64,000 bases of DNA from Limnoperna fortunei (GCA_944474755.1 OX104120.1:23485242-23549241); one strand, 5' to 3'. Counted from the stretch's first letter, positions 53,501 to 64,000 are shown. Program-made: numbers and translations. The notes: generated by a model from the sequence alone, not told the origin.

Positions 53501-56500
53501 AAGACTGATAAAGCAATTATAGTATGGTGATTCATTGATCCATTATTTTATCCCACCAACCGAAAATAAGCAAATTAACCAAGGACAACATCCTTGGTCA
53601 ATACTCTTATTCTTGGTTAGTGCTATAAAATCATGTATCAGCCTCATCACCAAGCTATAATTTAGGAGATTTAATGGTCACAATTGACATTTGTATTACC
53701 ATTTACTCAGTAATTAAATATTGTACTTCTCATGTTTTTTAAGGGATTTTTTTTCCTTTGGATTACTCTTTGCATGATCTTTGGTCATGTACCATCTTTT
53801 ACCTTTTTACTGTTATTTGCAACTATAATTCGGATTTGTTTGATGATCAGAAGTTTTCATTTCAGTAATATATTAGCAGTTTTCTCTGTTGTTTGCCTTT
53901 CGTTATTCCCACCAGTGTAACTATCTTGGGTTTCACCACATTGGAGATCAAAATGATGAAATTTGCACAGCAATAAATATTTTCAATTCATTAAAAAAGA
54001 AAATGTTTACAGATAAATAATTAAGTCATCACTATAAATCATCTGGTTTTCCATGTACATATAGTACTAAATGAAATAATTTCTCTATATTTTCAGTTAA
54101 GAAAAGTTAATTGTTTAAGCAACAGTTTCCACTTGAAGGAACTTCATCTTGAAAACAATCAGCTGACGACCATCACTGGAGCGTTACGACATTTGAGGTG
54201 TCTAGAGGTTCTCATGTTACATAACAATCAGTTGACTAAACTAGAAAAAGTTGTTAAAGAGTTTGTTAAAATGCAAACTTTACACACACTAAGTAAGTCA
54301 GATGTGTAATGTTATATTTGTTCCTCATTGGCAGCATTTTCAGGTTGTGTTAATCATTTGCACATATGTCACCAGTAATTGTATGTAGGTGGGTGGGATT
54401 TAACACTCAAAACAGTCAAAATTAATTATTTTTGTAGAAGCATCAGACAATTCTATTTAGCTAGTCAAAATGAGTGATCAAGGCTCCTAGGAGCCTCTAG
54501 TTTGTTCCAATTTTTATGCAGCTGTCAACTCTACTCAATAGCCAGATATTGATATGAATCTAATAAAAAAAATGGAAAGTAAGAACAATACTTAAAACAC
54601 TGTAAGTCCTGTTATTTTAAATATAATGTATCAGTACTTTTTCAAAAATGTGTTCAATTACATTTTAGCTATATTCAGAATTAACAAAATGTTTCAACTG
54701 GATTCTTGTGTTATGCAGGGGAGATAACTGCAGTTGTACTACATGTTTATTATTTTTCAGATTTATTTGACAATCCTGTATCCCAGGAACCAGGTTATAG
54801 ATTACTCCTGATTCATGTAATACCATCACTAAAATTATTAGATAGACAAGGTAGGTTTGACAAAAATTAACATGGCTAACAATGAATAGCTGTGTTTTAG
54901 AATGGTGGTTTACAGTGTGTAGATGGCTGGACTACTCCTTCAGTCTCATGTGTCATTGGTCCATTTTAAGTACTTTTGTTTTTGTATATAATTTCTGGTA
55001 TTTTAATTGTCAAAAGGTAAATCAGAAGTGGATTTGAAGTGGATCAGAAGAAAGTTGTAAGTTTAAAATTTATTGTAAATGTAAAAGATGTCAGCACTTA
55101 TGTTTTATTAAAAACACTGCTGGTGTATTGAACTATTTCAGGTGTGTTAAAAAGGGAGTTCCTTCATATTTAAAGTAATCATTTAATGCAACTTATTTCA
55201 ATTTTCTGTTATTGAACTTTACGGTGCTTTATGATTATTAGGTTGATCTGTTATGTATTTGATTTTTAACTCTACATGTTTTCCTGTTATAGAGGTAGGA
55301 AAATCAGAAGTTGATCAAGCACGAAAAGTGTATGATCAGGACCAGGAAAAAATAAGGGAGACAATAGCATTTGGAAGAAGATCAGAAGGACCACCTGCTA
55401 TTTATTATCCTTCACTGTTAGAAAGATCAAATACTACAGATATTGGTAAGCTAACTTATTTGATGGATGACCCTTTTGATATTTTTTTTTATTTCAATGA
55501 AACTTGGGATATGCATGGTCTTATATGAGGTGGATTGCAAGCCTATCAAGTTTTGGGGAATTCTATCAAATTTTAAGGTAACAGTTGCCAAAAGTTGTTA
55601 GAAATGTTCACAGAAAGTTGTTTTTGGAAAATATTTCAAAACCTTGGAAACTTTATGATATTATTACATATCAGGTGGGTAAGAAGCCTACTAATACTGG
55701 AGGAATTCCATTAAAGGTCAAGGTCACCTGTCAACAAAAAGCATTACAAGTTTTTACAAAAATAGTTTTTAAAAATTTAAGGGTGGTGATCACTAGATCA
55801 AATTTCTAACCTAATATTTCATGGCATGCCTGTTTTGATGGTAGCTGATCCTGTATAATCCTTTTCAGTTAAAGTCAAGCACAATATGACCCAAGCTCTA
55901 GCTCCAGCTCACAACCTGTTGTTAACACAACTAACTGCACTGATACACCTCTTTAAAAGATTTTAGTGAAAATTGAAGCTATCAGATAAAATGTATAAAG
56001 TACAGGTAATAAATGAAAATGAAAGTAAAGGCATCAAAGTATGAATGATATACATGTATGTCACTGTTAGCCCTATTTATAAGTTGTTTGTTTACCATTT
56101 TTTATTGGTTATTGTTTGATTAGTTTTTATAATAAGAGAGGAGTATCAGGTCTAATAACATGCCACATATTAGATGAGATAATTAGCTATGGATATTACA
56201 ATTATTGTTCTCTACAAAGGCCAATATATTAAATTATCAGGTGCAGTTTCATTTTGCTTTTGCTTGTTTTTCAATATACTTATTTTCATCCTTTTTTCAG
56301 AATCAAAAACAGTAGGAAACAGTTACATGAGAGACTTGTAAGTACAGGAGTATTGACTTAATACCCACCATAGAGGGTTCAAATCAAACCTATTATTTAC
56401 TTATCAGAGCCCTCTCAGGAGATATAATGGTTGCTGAACATCCGTCAAGCAGTGTTTCAGCTATATTCAGGTTGAAAACAAGTTAATAAGCATATCAGTT

Positions 56501-57257
56501 GAGGGAAAGGAAAAGACTTATGAACATGGACTGGAAAAGTATGGAGAGTTGGGTATGGACAAAGAATATAGCCTTTTGTAGCTGCAACAATGAGCTTAGT
56601 TCACTTTAAAATCTACAAAAGGAGTCTTTAATGTGCAAGGGCACGGCACAAACAATAAATAAATCAACTGGCCTGCTGTCAGACCTTCTGTATTATTTTA
56701 ACACAACACCATAACAAAAGGTCATCCCCTATTTACCGAATAGACACCAGCTAAGCAGCTCTGTATATTGCTTTTGGCAACCAATTTTTCCAGCATACAC
56801 AGCATTGTTAAAAAGGCAAGTAAAGTGTTTGTGCAAGTTTTGTAAACAATAAAAAAAATGATTTTAAGTATACACATATTTGATCAAACTGAATGGAGCC
56901 TTGTCTTGCTACTTCTTAATTGTCTTGCATGAAGGTCTGAATGAATAATGAATTGGACTAAGGGTCATGACCTCATGACCTTACAGTCCTCTAATCAATA
57001 TCCTCTATTGAAAATTTGAAGCCTTGGTTCCAAATGATATTATCCTAGCAAAATCCTGTGTCTTATAATACTCTGTTATGTCTGTTTACAGCCCACCATA
57101 TGATAACACAGAGGAAGCAATCAATGCCAGAAGATTAAAAAAATCTGTGACTGTGTTTACAACATTTGACTGGTCAAAAATTCCACGGTATGAAGAAAGA
57201 CGGCAAATGGACAAACCGTTTGACTCTCCAGAAATCATTACACATGTGTATCGCTAA
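47560..57257 (+). CDS. LRRC72: Leucine-rich repeat protein, LRRC72-like (eight coding exons)
   Basis: Exons 47560-47577, 51104-51177, 51728-51797, 54097-54292, 54761-54850, 55293-55445, 56301-56337 and 57092-57257 total 804 nt. All have GT-AG sites and compatible phases, giving 267 residues. It starts MAGSEK, then VIKSLLEKRGIKKDKDVEELYL, typical of the LRRC72 N-terminus. Four to five LRRs follow (LKTLWLNGNK, LKELHLENNQLTTI, LEVLMLHNNQLTKL) with an LRR cap (NLFDNPVSQEPGYRLL... IPSLKLLDRQ). The C-terminus keeps the family's QEKIRETIAFGRR and FTTFDWSKIPRYEERR signatures. LRRC72 is a little-studied cytosolic LRR protein; no enzymatic domain is present. Intron 1 (3.5 kb) carries a LINE and a foldback element, and intron 3 a Mutator-like element. 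The 18-nt first coding exon is the least certain part. Confidence 0.87.
47783..49382 (-). mobile_element. LINE 3' fragment C in LRRC72-like intron 1
   Basis: The minus frame (stop at 48100) encodes the end of a LINE reverse transcriptase and everything after it: LEIQVLIDMAYDYSQREAYL (palm end), the thumb region with STIEENLKKARRALYSL and FVFPIMFYGLDVLL, and a zf-RVT-like knuckle, CNLCNLQDETVEHFVLVC. The catalytic YxDD box is missing. The 3' end has a (CTGAA)n tail at about 47776-47800. Its 5' limit coincides with the foldback element at 49383. It is antisense to the LRRC72-like gene. Confidence 0.8.
49383..50290. mobile_element. Foldback element with repeated CGTACCC motifs in long inverted ends
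   Basis: Left end: GGTCATTTCGTACCCTGACC, then CATTTCGTACCC, GGTCAATTCGTACCC, TCAATTCGTACCC and GGTCAATTCGTACCC, to about 49495. The right end (about 50205-50290) is the inverted copy with four such units. Inverted ends of roughly 85-110 bp enclose about 700 bp of AT-rich sequence without a transposase. A clean target duplication is not visible. Confidence 0.8.
50291..51103. other. LRRC72-like intron 1, remainder
   Basis: Contains a single copy of the CACTCGAATTTCGGCGATG end motif (about 50342; compare 3913) and repeated TTACCCAAA / TTGCCCAGA / TACCCAAAC units near 50498-50545. No exon before 51104. Confidence 0.4.
51104..51177 (+). CDS. LRRC72: LRRC72-like coding exon 2
   Basis: Acceptor TTTTTAG; encodes KRGIKKDKDVEELYLSN; donor CA|GTCAGT in phase 2. 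Confidence 0.75.
51728..51797 (+). CDS. LRRC72: LRRC72-like coding exon 3
   Basis: Acceptor TATTTTTCAG; encodes DLSDVMDLSRFKYLKTLWLN; donor AAG|GTAAAC. It carries the first full LRR. Confidence 0.85.
52240..52811. mobile_element. Mutator-like non-autonomous element (554 bp) with 9-bp duplication
   Basis: The element 52249-52802 begins CATCTTCGCTAGCCAAGGGT and ends with its inverse. Inverted ends extend about 60 bp, nearly perfect, to GGCAGATTGAGCC / GGCTCAATCTGCC. GCCCCCCAC is duplicated at 52240-52248 and 52803-52811. A 9-bp duplication with long TIRs is the Mutator/MULE hallmark. The interior is less AT-rich than its surroundings and has no recognised transposase. It lies in LRRC72-like intron 3. 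Confidence 0.85.
52812..54096. other. LRRC72-like intron 3, remainder
   Basis: Ordinary AT-rich intron sequence with no further element boundaries recognised. Confidence 0.4.
54097..54292 (+). CDS. LRRC72: LRRC72-like coding exon 4
   Basis: Acceptor ATATTTTCAG, three LRR units, donor A|GTAAGT. 196 nt. Confidence 0.88.
54761..54850 (+). CDS. LRRC72: LRRC72-like coding exon 5
   Basis: Acceptor TATTTTTCAG, LRR-cap motif, donor G|GTAGGT. 90 nt. Confidence 0.85.
55293..55445 (+). CDS. LRRC72: LRRC72-like coding exon 6
   Basis: Acceptor CTGTTATAG; encodes EVGKSEVDQARKVYDQ and TIAFGRRSEGPP; donor G|GTAAGC. 153 nt. Confidence 0.85.
56301..56337 (+). CDS. LRRC72: LRRC72-like coding exon 7 (37 nt)
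   Basis: Acceptor CTTTTTTCAG; encodes SKTVGNSYMRD; donor TT|GTAAGT. It is the only candidate found that links the phases of exons 6 and 8. Confidence 0.75.
57092..57257 (+). CDS. LRRC72: LRRC72-like coding exon 8 (terminal)
   Basis: Acceptor CTGTTTACAG; encodes PPYDNTEEAINARRLKKS and TTFDWSKIPRYEERR, ending TAA at 57255-57257. Confidence 0.87.
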
Positions 57258-57270
57258 AGTATTATTTGAC

Positions 57271-57276
57271 AATAAA
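57271..57276 (+). terminator. Poly(A) signal of the LRRC72-like gene
   Basis: AATAAA 14 bp after the stop codon, implying a very short 3' UTR unless a later site is used. Confidence 0.5.
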
Positions 57277-58408
57277 TTTCTGTGATAACTGTTAAGTATT
57301 ATAATATGATGAAGTATTAAAGGAAGTATTTTGAACCAAGTTTATAGCTAGTCTATAGTGTCATCTTGAACCAGTACAGTATTCCTGAATAATACAGCTG
57401 ATCAAAATGCTGAAAACTGTAGAATTGTTTTTATTAATTTTGTTACAAATCCTTGTCTTATCAAAGTACAGGAAGTTGTTCCATTACTTACTGTTATTTT
57501 ATTGATTGTTCAGATTTAACATATCATATAGATCGTCAACTGCCATGAAGTATACAGGTCATTTCATGCAACCATGCTTGGTGGTATTTCTCCATTCAGT
57601 GAATTCATATAGGATTTTTAAACATTCTTTTCCTGTCGAAGATCTGGGATTTTTACTGGGTAGTTCAGCTGCATTAAAACTAGCTGTCATGATATAGATG
57701 AAAACTTGCTGAAATTGAAATGGAAACCCCATTCAAAGATGTCTTTCTGATGTTTGATTGACACCAAAATCAATACATTTAATGATCTGTATTATGACAA
57801 TAGTTAGTTACTTAGTTACCAGTCATGGACAACAAAGCAGCAGCTCTGAAACATTTGTAATAGTGGCATAATGTATGCAGAACATGTTTATTTTTACAAA
57901 ATTGTGACTCTGATGTAATTGTATTGTACAACTTTTGATTTGTGCTAAATATGTACTAAAATATGTTCTGTACACCAGTTAATTTATGCCATTTTAAAAG
58001 AATATATACACATAAAATTTCTTCAAATTTATCAAATTTGAAATAAATTTGTTAAGAAACTGATAAGGAATGTCCATAGTTTGTTAAATGTATGTCGAAT
58101 GGTAATCATAGAAATATAAAAAGTTGCTGTATAATTCTCTAGGTAAAATCTGAGTATAATTTTACTTGAAAATTTGAAAGGCAACAACAGTTTATATCAA
58201 ATATAGGGATAAAAAAATTTATTGATGAAACCATGGCCATAATGGCAGATAAGAAATAAGTTCAGTTAAAATTGTAACAATTCTTCCATGGTTGCCTTGG
58301 TTTCATTTTCAGGCAGGGTTTTTAATTTGTGGGTGAACATTTTGTAAATTGCTTAAAAAAGGGCAATATTTGATGTTATCGCATCCTCTGTTATCTACTA
58401 TTAATCAA
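57277..58408. other. Intergenic, no gene recognised
   Basis: AT-rich sequence. Segment 57640-57740 (GGATTTTTACTGGGTAG, CTGTCATGATATAGATGAAAAC, TTGCTGAAATTG) vaguely resembles a decayed SINE tail. Confidence 0.35.
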
Positions 58409-59068
58409 ACTGTTTCCTAGCTACAATAATGTAGCTCCTTTTTTTTTTTTTTTTAATGGACGGAGCTACAAAGCGGTCCCATTACTCGTAATGGAGCAGC
58501 CCGGGAGTGATTCACACCCGGGGGTTTTATGCATTTTATAAGCAATTTAACTGTTTCCCTGGTTTGCTACATACTTTTTTATGTATTTGCAGTTTAACTG
58601 ATATTTCCACAACACCGTATTCGTTAGTTTTATCACTTTATTCATAATCATGGCATTGTTGACAAAATATGAATTCCGGAAGTGCATAATTTCGATAATA
58701 TCGGAATCGATTTGGTAAAAAATGAAATTCCGGATGATTTCAGCTGCATTCATTTGCATTATGATTATGTCCCCTTATTACAAATTTTACCGATACGATT
58801 CCGAAATTCTACACTCCACAATTTTAATTATGTCAACAATGATACGATCACGAAAAAGTGTTAAAATTATTTAATTAGACATTGTAGACATATCAGATGA
58901 ACGGCGGAGGAAAGAAAACATATTTATTTAATAAAGACAAAGGTTAAATAGCGGAAAATATGTGTAAATCCCAAAAGTGTTTTTGCTCCATTACGAGTAA
59001 TGGGACCTCTTTGTAGCTCCGTCCATAATAAAAAAAAAGGAGCTACATTATTGTAGCTAACTGTTTCC
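58409..59068. mobile_element. Second Mutator-like non-autonomous element (642 bp) with 9-bp duplication
   Basis: The element 58418-59059 begins TAGCTACAATAATGTAGCTC and ends with the inverse. TIRs of about 80 bp continue through ACGGAGCTACAAAG and CCCATTACTCGTAATGGAGC. ACTGTTTCC is duplicated at 58409-58417 and 59060-59068. The terminal 20 bp is itself partly palindromic (GCTACA.. TGTAGC). No transposase. About 115 bp of its interior (from about 58548) resembles the sequence just beyond its right end. Confidence 0.82.
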
Positions 59069-59689
59069 GTGGTGTTACTTATACTTTTATGCTTCTGACG
59101 TTTAATTGATAATTTAACAACAACTTATCCATCAGATTTAACACTATTTGTAATCATGGCAATAAAATTAAATAATACAATTTTGCCAATTACTTTATTG
59201 TTAAATTGTTATTATTGCATCATATAATAAAGATGATTAAGACATGCATACTCCTTAAGGATGATCTACCAATTGTTGAAATGTCCATATTTTAATTTTA
59301 TCCTTGTCAACTTTTTACCAAAAGTTCTAAAATGTCCAACGTGGAAAAAAAAATCCTGATCCTTGCAAATCAATATAGTTTTGATATTACTTGTATAATG
59401 TTAAATGCCAGGATGTGATTCAATGAACTTTATGAAGTTTTAGAAACAAGCTATTGCTGACTTACCTCAGAGATTAAAAATGTTTTTTTTTTAAATCCCA
59501 CTAGTCCTAGGACTATTAAATCCTTAAAACCTACAAATCCTTTATGAAAAATGCCTTTTCCTTAGTAATTTATTACAAAAAAAAAACCAAATTCCAAACT
59601 GCACTAGTTAAGACATTTGTAGAATCTGGTTGTCCTGAATGACAAACTTGTTCCCATATATTCCACCACACATATATGTTAATAGAGCG
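59069..59689. other. Intergenic, no gene recognised
   Basis: The first 110 bp resembles 58548-58665 inside the neighbouring element. The rest is AT-rich and featureless. Confidence 0.4.
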
Positions 59690-60003
59690 CTATTTTGCAG
59701 TATTTTTCTTTTATCTTTATGTGCAGTGTTACACCATCTCACTCTGCTAGCATGAGATTGGCTCATCTCACATCATTGTCAGAGATTGGTTCATCTCACC
59801 TCATTGTCAGAGATTGGCTCATCTCACATCATTGTCAGAGTTTGGCTCATCTCACCTCATTGTCAAGATGTTATTTGGAATAAAACCTGATGTCAAAATG
59901 ATACAAAACAGCGATAAGGTTGTTTTATACTTGATGCATGTTCTGGTCATCTCGAGATCCAGACCAGAAAATGCATCTTGGTTAAAAACAATATTAATAA
60001 CCA
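59690..60003 (+). mobile_element. Multi-hairpin foldback element, copy 4, with internal tandem expansion
   Basis: GCGCTATTTTGCAGTATTTT...ATACAAAACAGCGATAA, then a diverged palindrome module (TTGATGCATGTTCTGGTC / GACCAGAAAATGCATC). The middle carries four 28-bp tandem units. Confidence 0.7.
59754..59865. repeat. 28-bp tandem repeat, four units
   Basis: Units read GAGATTGGCTCATCTCACAT plus CATTGTCA, with small variations. They sit where other foldback copies have a single GAGATGGGCCCATCTCAGC-like stretch. Confidence 0.85.
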
Positions 60004-60477
60004 AAAAATCTGCTCCTTGAGCCTATATAAGGCTGTGGAATCTGAAAAGATCTAACATAGTTAGGTTAGCTTTCTCAATTAAATTAATTGCATGATAACG
60101 TGCAAACATAATTTTTTTCTGTATTCAGTCAGAGTGAATTTTATCTGCTCTTGAAGACATTTTGTAAATTATATTTTCTATCACTGGTGAATGCCATAAT
60201 ATTAAATCCTTGTGAGAATGTGTTATTTTTACATTTGTTTTTGTTGAATGATTTATTTTTTTAATAATAGGTTGCACTTTTTGTGATATGAGGTTTCAAA
60301 TTACATTGTTTATTTTTAGATTGATCTTTGTATCCGTTTTAAGAAGCAATCGCTATGTTTTGCATTTATTATAATTATTATAATAAGTAATAAAAGAGAT
60401 TTACAGAAATAAAATGTTATCACTATTATCAGTACAATACTGAAAATGTTCATTTTTTCTGTAAATGGTTGATTTCT

Positions 60478-60690
60478 TGTACAGATGACCCAGTACAGAT
60501 GAGCTCAAATTCACTCATCTGTACTCATTGCATCATCCAAAAAGCCTGTGTGATCTTCTACTCGTGGTAGAAATTTTTTATATATTTCTGCTCATTTCTT
60601 TGTGCTCCATTCGTGAAAAGACGTAAAAATTTATCACTCATGAGAGACACCCCGGTCTTTCTCAAAACAGTATGTAAGAAGTTAGTCGAG
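60478..60690 (-). mobile_element. Fragment related to the insert inside foldback copy 1
   Basis: GTACAGATGACCCAGTACAGATGAGCTC...CATCTGTACT, then CACTCATGAGAGACACCCCGGTCTTTCTC. This matches the inverse of the 5693-6107 insert, but diverged and shortened. It shows the insert is a separate dispersed element. Confidence 0.6.
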
Positions 60691-61791
60691 TTAAAAAACA
60701 ATTCATAGCCTCTGATTTACTATATTTTTATATTTACACAATCCTTGCATTAAAATAAGATGAGTAGTAATTTTGAGAATTCTGGATTTTATCTTTATCT
60801 TAGTATGGGCAAGTTTTTTTTAATTTATTAAATTTGAAGGGAGTTAATTGTATTTCTATGCAATGTAATGTGTCAAAGAGTTTCATGTTTCATTTTGTAA
60901 ATCGTAACCAGGGTTTTTTATATTATATATTTTTAGTAGATCACATACGATGTTGTTCCTTTTTACATTTGAGTCTTCATTCTTCTAGAGTCAGTCATTT
61001 CGTAATAGAATTAAATTAAATTAAAACTCACTTTTTTCTGCACTTTAAATGCAAATTGATATTTGAGTGTTCTAAACAACAATTAAGTTTTATTTGAAAT
61101 GCTTTGTTTATTTTTGACTTAATTGGATATCTTCAAGTAATTTTAGATTAGTTAAAATTTAATTCTAGTTAGATACAAAGTGTTGCAGTCTGTATTAAGG
61201 TAGAGCACCAAAACAAGTATCATCTTTGTTTATGTTGCAAGATTTAATGGTTTAAATCTTTGTTTTTGAAGAGGGGGTGGGTGTATCAAGGAAGGTGATT
61301 GCCTCTCCAATCTACATCCATCTTCATAATTTCAATCTCAATTTCTATCAAACCTAGCACACACAAAGTATCCTTTAGTGAATGGGATTCAAGTTGATTC
61401 AGATGAAAAGCTACACCTAAAAAGGGGAGATAATTTACATATTAAATAAGCAATGGGAGATAATTAAGATTTTTTTTTCAAATTTGAAATCTCCGCTACT
61501 TTTGTGCTAATTTGTATCAAACATGGCAAAAGTATTTTTTTATTCTGATCACCATGTCCTGTTCAAAGGGGAGACCAATAAGAATTGTTAAAATATGATT
61601 ACAGAATTAAAAATGTGACTATCATGTACTTTTTGTGCTAATTTTTATTCAACTTTGCACAAAGTATCAATTGGTAATGGGAATTTTTAAAGTTTTTTAA
61701 ACTGATAGGCCATGTTCTTAAAATATGATGTCAAAATAACAATCTAATTATCAGGTTCTGTTGTACTGACTCCAATCAAACTTGGCAGTTG
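60691..61791. other. Intergenic, degenerate repeats, no gene
   Basis: From about 61310 on, loosely repeated phrases (GGGAGATAATT, TTGTGCTAATTT, CACAAAGTATC) appear. They look like the diverged ancestor of the minisatellite that follows. Confidence 0.4.
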
Positions 61792-62241
61792 GCACAAAGT
61801 ATCCTTGGGGTGAGGAAAATCTAAGTTGGTACAACTCAAGGCGGCACAAAGTATCCTGAGGAAAATCTAAGTTGGTACAACTCAAGGCGGCACAAAGTAT
61901 CCTTGGGGTGAGGAAAATCTTAGTTGGTACAACTCAAGGCGGCACATAGTATCCTGAGGAAAATCTAAGTTGGTACAACTCAAGGCGGCACAAAGTATCC
62001 TTGGGGTGAGGAAAATCTAAGTTGGTACAACTCAATGCGGCACAAAGTATCCTGAGGAAAATCTAAGTTGGTACAACTCAAGGCGGCACAAAGTATCCGT
62101 GGGGTGAGGAAAATCTAAGTTGGTAGAACTCAAGGTGGCACAAAGTATCCTTGGGGTGAGGAAAATATAAGTTGGTACAACTCAAGGCGGCACATAGTAT
62201 CCTTGGGGTGAGGAAAATCTAAGTTGTTACAACTCAAGGCA
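61792..62241. repeat. Minisatellite with alternating 52- and 46-bp units
   Basis: Nine units begin GCACAAAGTATCC (or GCACATAGTATCC). Long units (A) have CCTTGGGGTGAGG; short ones (B) lack TGGGGT. The order is A B A B A B A A A. Six A and three B units give 450 bp, matching the observed span. Confidence 0.92.
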
Positions 62242-62477
62242 ATGCCCTTTTCAAATGGGTAGATGATTAAGAAATTGTTATTTTATGTCAAAGTTAAAAA
62301 AAATCTCAGGTACGTTTTGTGCAAACTTCAATCCTTTGTCTTTCAACCTGTGGTAAAAGCATAAAAAACTGTTGCTCATTCATTAAAGAGGACATAATAA
62401 GAAAAGAGAGATATTGATTTAATGTAGTAAACTACATGATTTAGTATACAATGGATATTTAATGCACCTGAATAGCT

Positions 62478-62764
62478 TCATAGCTCTCCTGGGGCCTCGG
62501 TGGCCGAGTGGTCAAGGTAGTTCGTCTTCTATTGATCACGTGGTCTGTCAACACTGAGATTGCGGGTTCGATTCTCACTGCAGGCAGGGTGTACTCGACT
62601 CCAATCTTAATTGACAAGGATTGCCAGTTTTCCTACCGCAGGTCGGGGGTTCTCTCCGGGTACTCCGGCTTCCTCCCCCAATAAAAACTAGACGCCATGA
62701 AATAGCTGAAAAATTGCTGAAAGTGGCGTTAAAACACCATTCAAACAAACAATCATAGCTCTCC
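62478..62764 (+). repeat. V-SINE/RUDI-type SINE, full length, with 12-bp target duplication
   Basis: TCATAGCTCTCC occurs at 62478-62489 and 62753-62764. Between them is the best-preserved copy: head GGGCCTCGGTGGCCGAGTGG, A box, B-box GCGGGTTCGATTCTC, core CTCCGGGTACTCCGGCTTCC, tail GCTGAAAAATTGCTGAAAG and CAAACAAAC. Confidence 0.95.
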
Positions 62765-64000
62765 CAGATATATTTGTCTTTGAGTTCCTTAAATTATTGT
62801 AAAGATCTAATTGTGGTTGAACATAATTCAACTAAGAGATAAGGCTCTGTGTACCAGTTGTAGCCTACTGGGCCTCTTGTTAAACATTACCATCTTTACC
62901 ATCATTACCATCAAATGAAATATTAAAGGAGTGCTGGAAAACATTATATGCTATAACACAGACAAACCTAAACAGGCATATAATGAATTGGCTTCCAGGC
63001 TAAATTATAGTTATTGGAAAATTTGTCATTGAAAAAATGTGTTGTCCATAGCTGGGATCAAACACTGAAAGTTTTACCGAGATATTCCCAGCTTTATATG
63101 AAGGGTAGTACTTCATAACCTACCTACAGTACTGATTACCTGTTCTTATCAGTTCTGCAGCTAAAGGAGGGGAGTTGTGAATCTATAACACCTACTATAA
63201 CCTGGGAAAGAACTTATGATTACCTTAGTAATCCTATTGTTTTTTTCTAAAGTTATTATGAGATCAAATGCAGTAATAGTTGATCTGAATTGTAAAAATG
63301 TTGAAATTTACTTTGAAAACACACTTAACACATACACATGTGACAGACAATCTGCAGAGAACAAATATGGTCATGTTAATTCCTTACAATAAAATGCAAA
63401 TAGGGAAAAGGGGAAAATATGGCACAATAGCATCATAAAGGAAAAAAATGTGTTTATCTGAACTCACGAGATTAAAGGATATAGACAAAAAGACTGTTTT
63501 TAAATCAGACAGATAAATGTGCAATATATAAGTCTTCTATATATTAAACCTTCATAAGTGTGTTTGTGTTTAAATTCTCATTGGTGAATAGATAAACATT
63601 CCTTCTTCCAGTATAATATTGATTTGTAACATATTTATATATATGTTAACTCAGAATACATATACAAAATGATTTTTGTTGGTAATAACCAAAATACGAT
63701 TTCTGGATTTTTTGTGAACATAAAATTTGGCTACATGTTTTCAGTATTTAGGTACTTTAAATAAAAATTAAATATACAAACATCAAAACAAACTTTTTAA
63801 AGAAAAAATATAAATGTCTATCAAATGCATGTTGTTTGAACTTTACTCTGAATATAGACATCTCATTAAAACTACTCAACCATGTTAAATTAAATCATGA
63901 ATGAGCTGTCACAATTTACAACAACTATTTCCCCCAGGGAGCCTTTTTGACATGCTCGAGATCACAAACTGGAGTGATATTCATTCGCACAATAAAACAT
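62765..64000. other. Intergenic to right edge, no gene recognised
   Basis: AT-rich sequence with no exon-like frame and no strong repeat. The last 80 bases are less AT-rich and could belong to a neighbouring gene outside the window; this is not supported further. Confidence 0.35.

Noticed and set aside
55014..55060. Sequence similar to the start of LRRC72-like exon 6 (GGTAAATCAGAAGTGGAT).
   Set aside because: The similarity covers only about 20 bases, the frame does not continue, and no acceptor is present. At most a tiny duplicated remnant.
55869..55966. Possible extra exon of the LRRC72-like gene after CTTTTCAG.
   Set aside because: Joining it to exon 6 gives 33 codons ending in TAG. The conserved C-terminal residues lie in the later exons, which join in phase without it.
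59695..60020. Overlapping plus-strand frames with repeated AHLTSLS-like peptides.
   Set aside because: They arise from the 28-bp tandem repeat inside a foldback element, not from a gene.
62490..62752. tRNA-Leu/Ser-like gene suggested by the GGCCGAGTGG and GGTTCGATTC boxes.
   Set aside because: The boxes are followed by the V-SINE core and tail and bounded by a 12-bp target duplication. It is a SINE.

Overview
This is animal nuclear DNA: AT-rich, intron-containing and crowded with transposable elements. The SINE, BEL/Pao, foldback and tandem-repeat content, plus the host genes, fit a lophotrochozoan and most likely a bivalve mollusc. The species cannot be named from the sequence.

Host genes. 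(1) Positions 1-3146 (+) hold the 3' end of a SAMD9/SAMD9L-like gene: a long open exon running in from the left edge, one intron and a short terminal exon. (2) Positions 34453-47145 (-) hold a four-exon gene for a predicted 1716-residue protein. It joins twelve U1/JAZ-like C2H2 zinc fingers to a RIG-I/Dicer-type SF2 helicase, an unusual fusion and the most interesting gene here. (3) Positions 47560-57257 (+) hold an eight-exon LRRC72-like leucine-rich-repeat gene, head to head with the helicase gene across about 414 bp. A possible orphan first exon lies at 3709-3868.

Mobile DNA. The centre (16744-29863) is a tandem BEL/Pao retrotransposon: LTR, gag-pol, LTR, truncated gag-pol, partial LTR. 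The same 5-bp target duplication (TACTA) sits at both outer ends. The first LTR is split by a 3204-bp DNA transposon with 17-bp perfect inverted ends and a 3-bp TGT duplication. Other elements are a Tc1/mariner copy with intact TIRs and a broken transposase (41506-43133), two Mutator-like non-autonomous elements with 9-bp duplications (52249-52802, 58418-59059), a foldback element with repeated GTACCC motifs (about 49383-50290), three 5'-truncated LINE 3' ends, eleven tRNA-derived V-SINE/RUDI-type copies, a second SINE-like family as a tandem pair, and a recurring multi-hairpin foldback family.

Tandem arrays include a 146-bp satellite carrying AGGTCAAGGTCA in its units (39237-40258), an alternating 52/46-bp minisatellite (61792-62241), and 34-, 32- and 28-bp arrays. 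Two of the three host genes (SAMD9-like and the helicase) belong to families linked to antiviral or RNA-sensing defence; a functional link between them is inference. All gene models here were built by eye from open frames and splice-site consensus.
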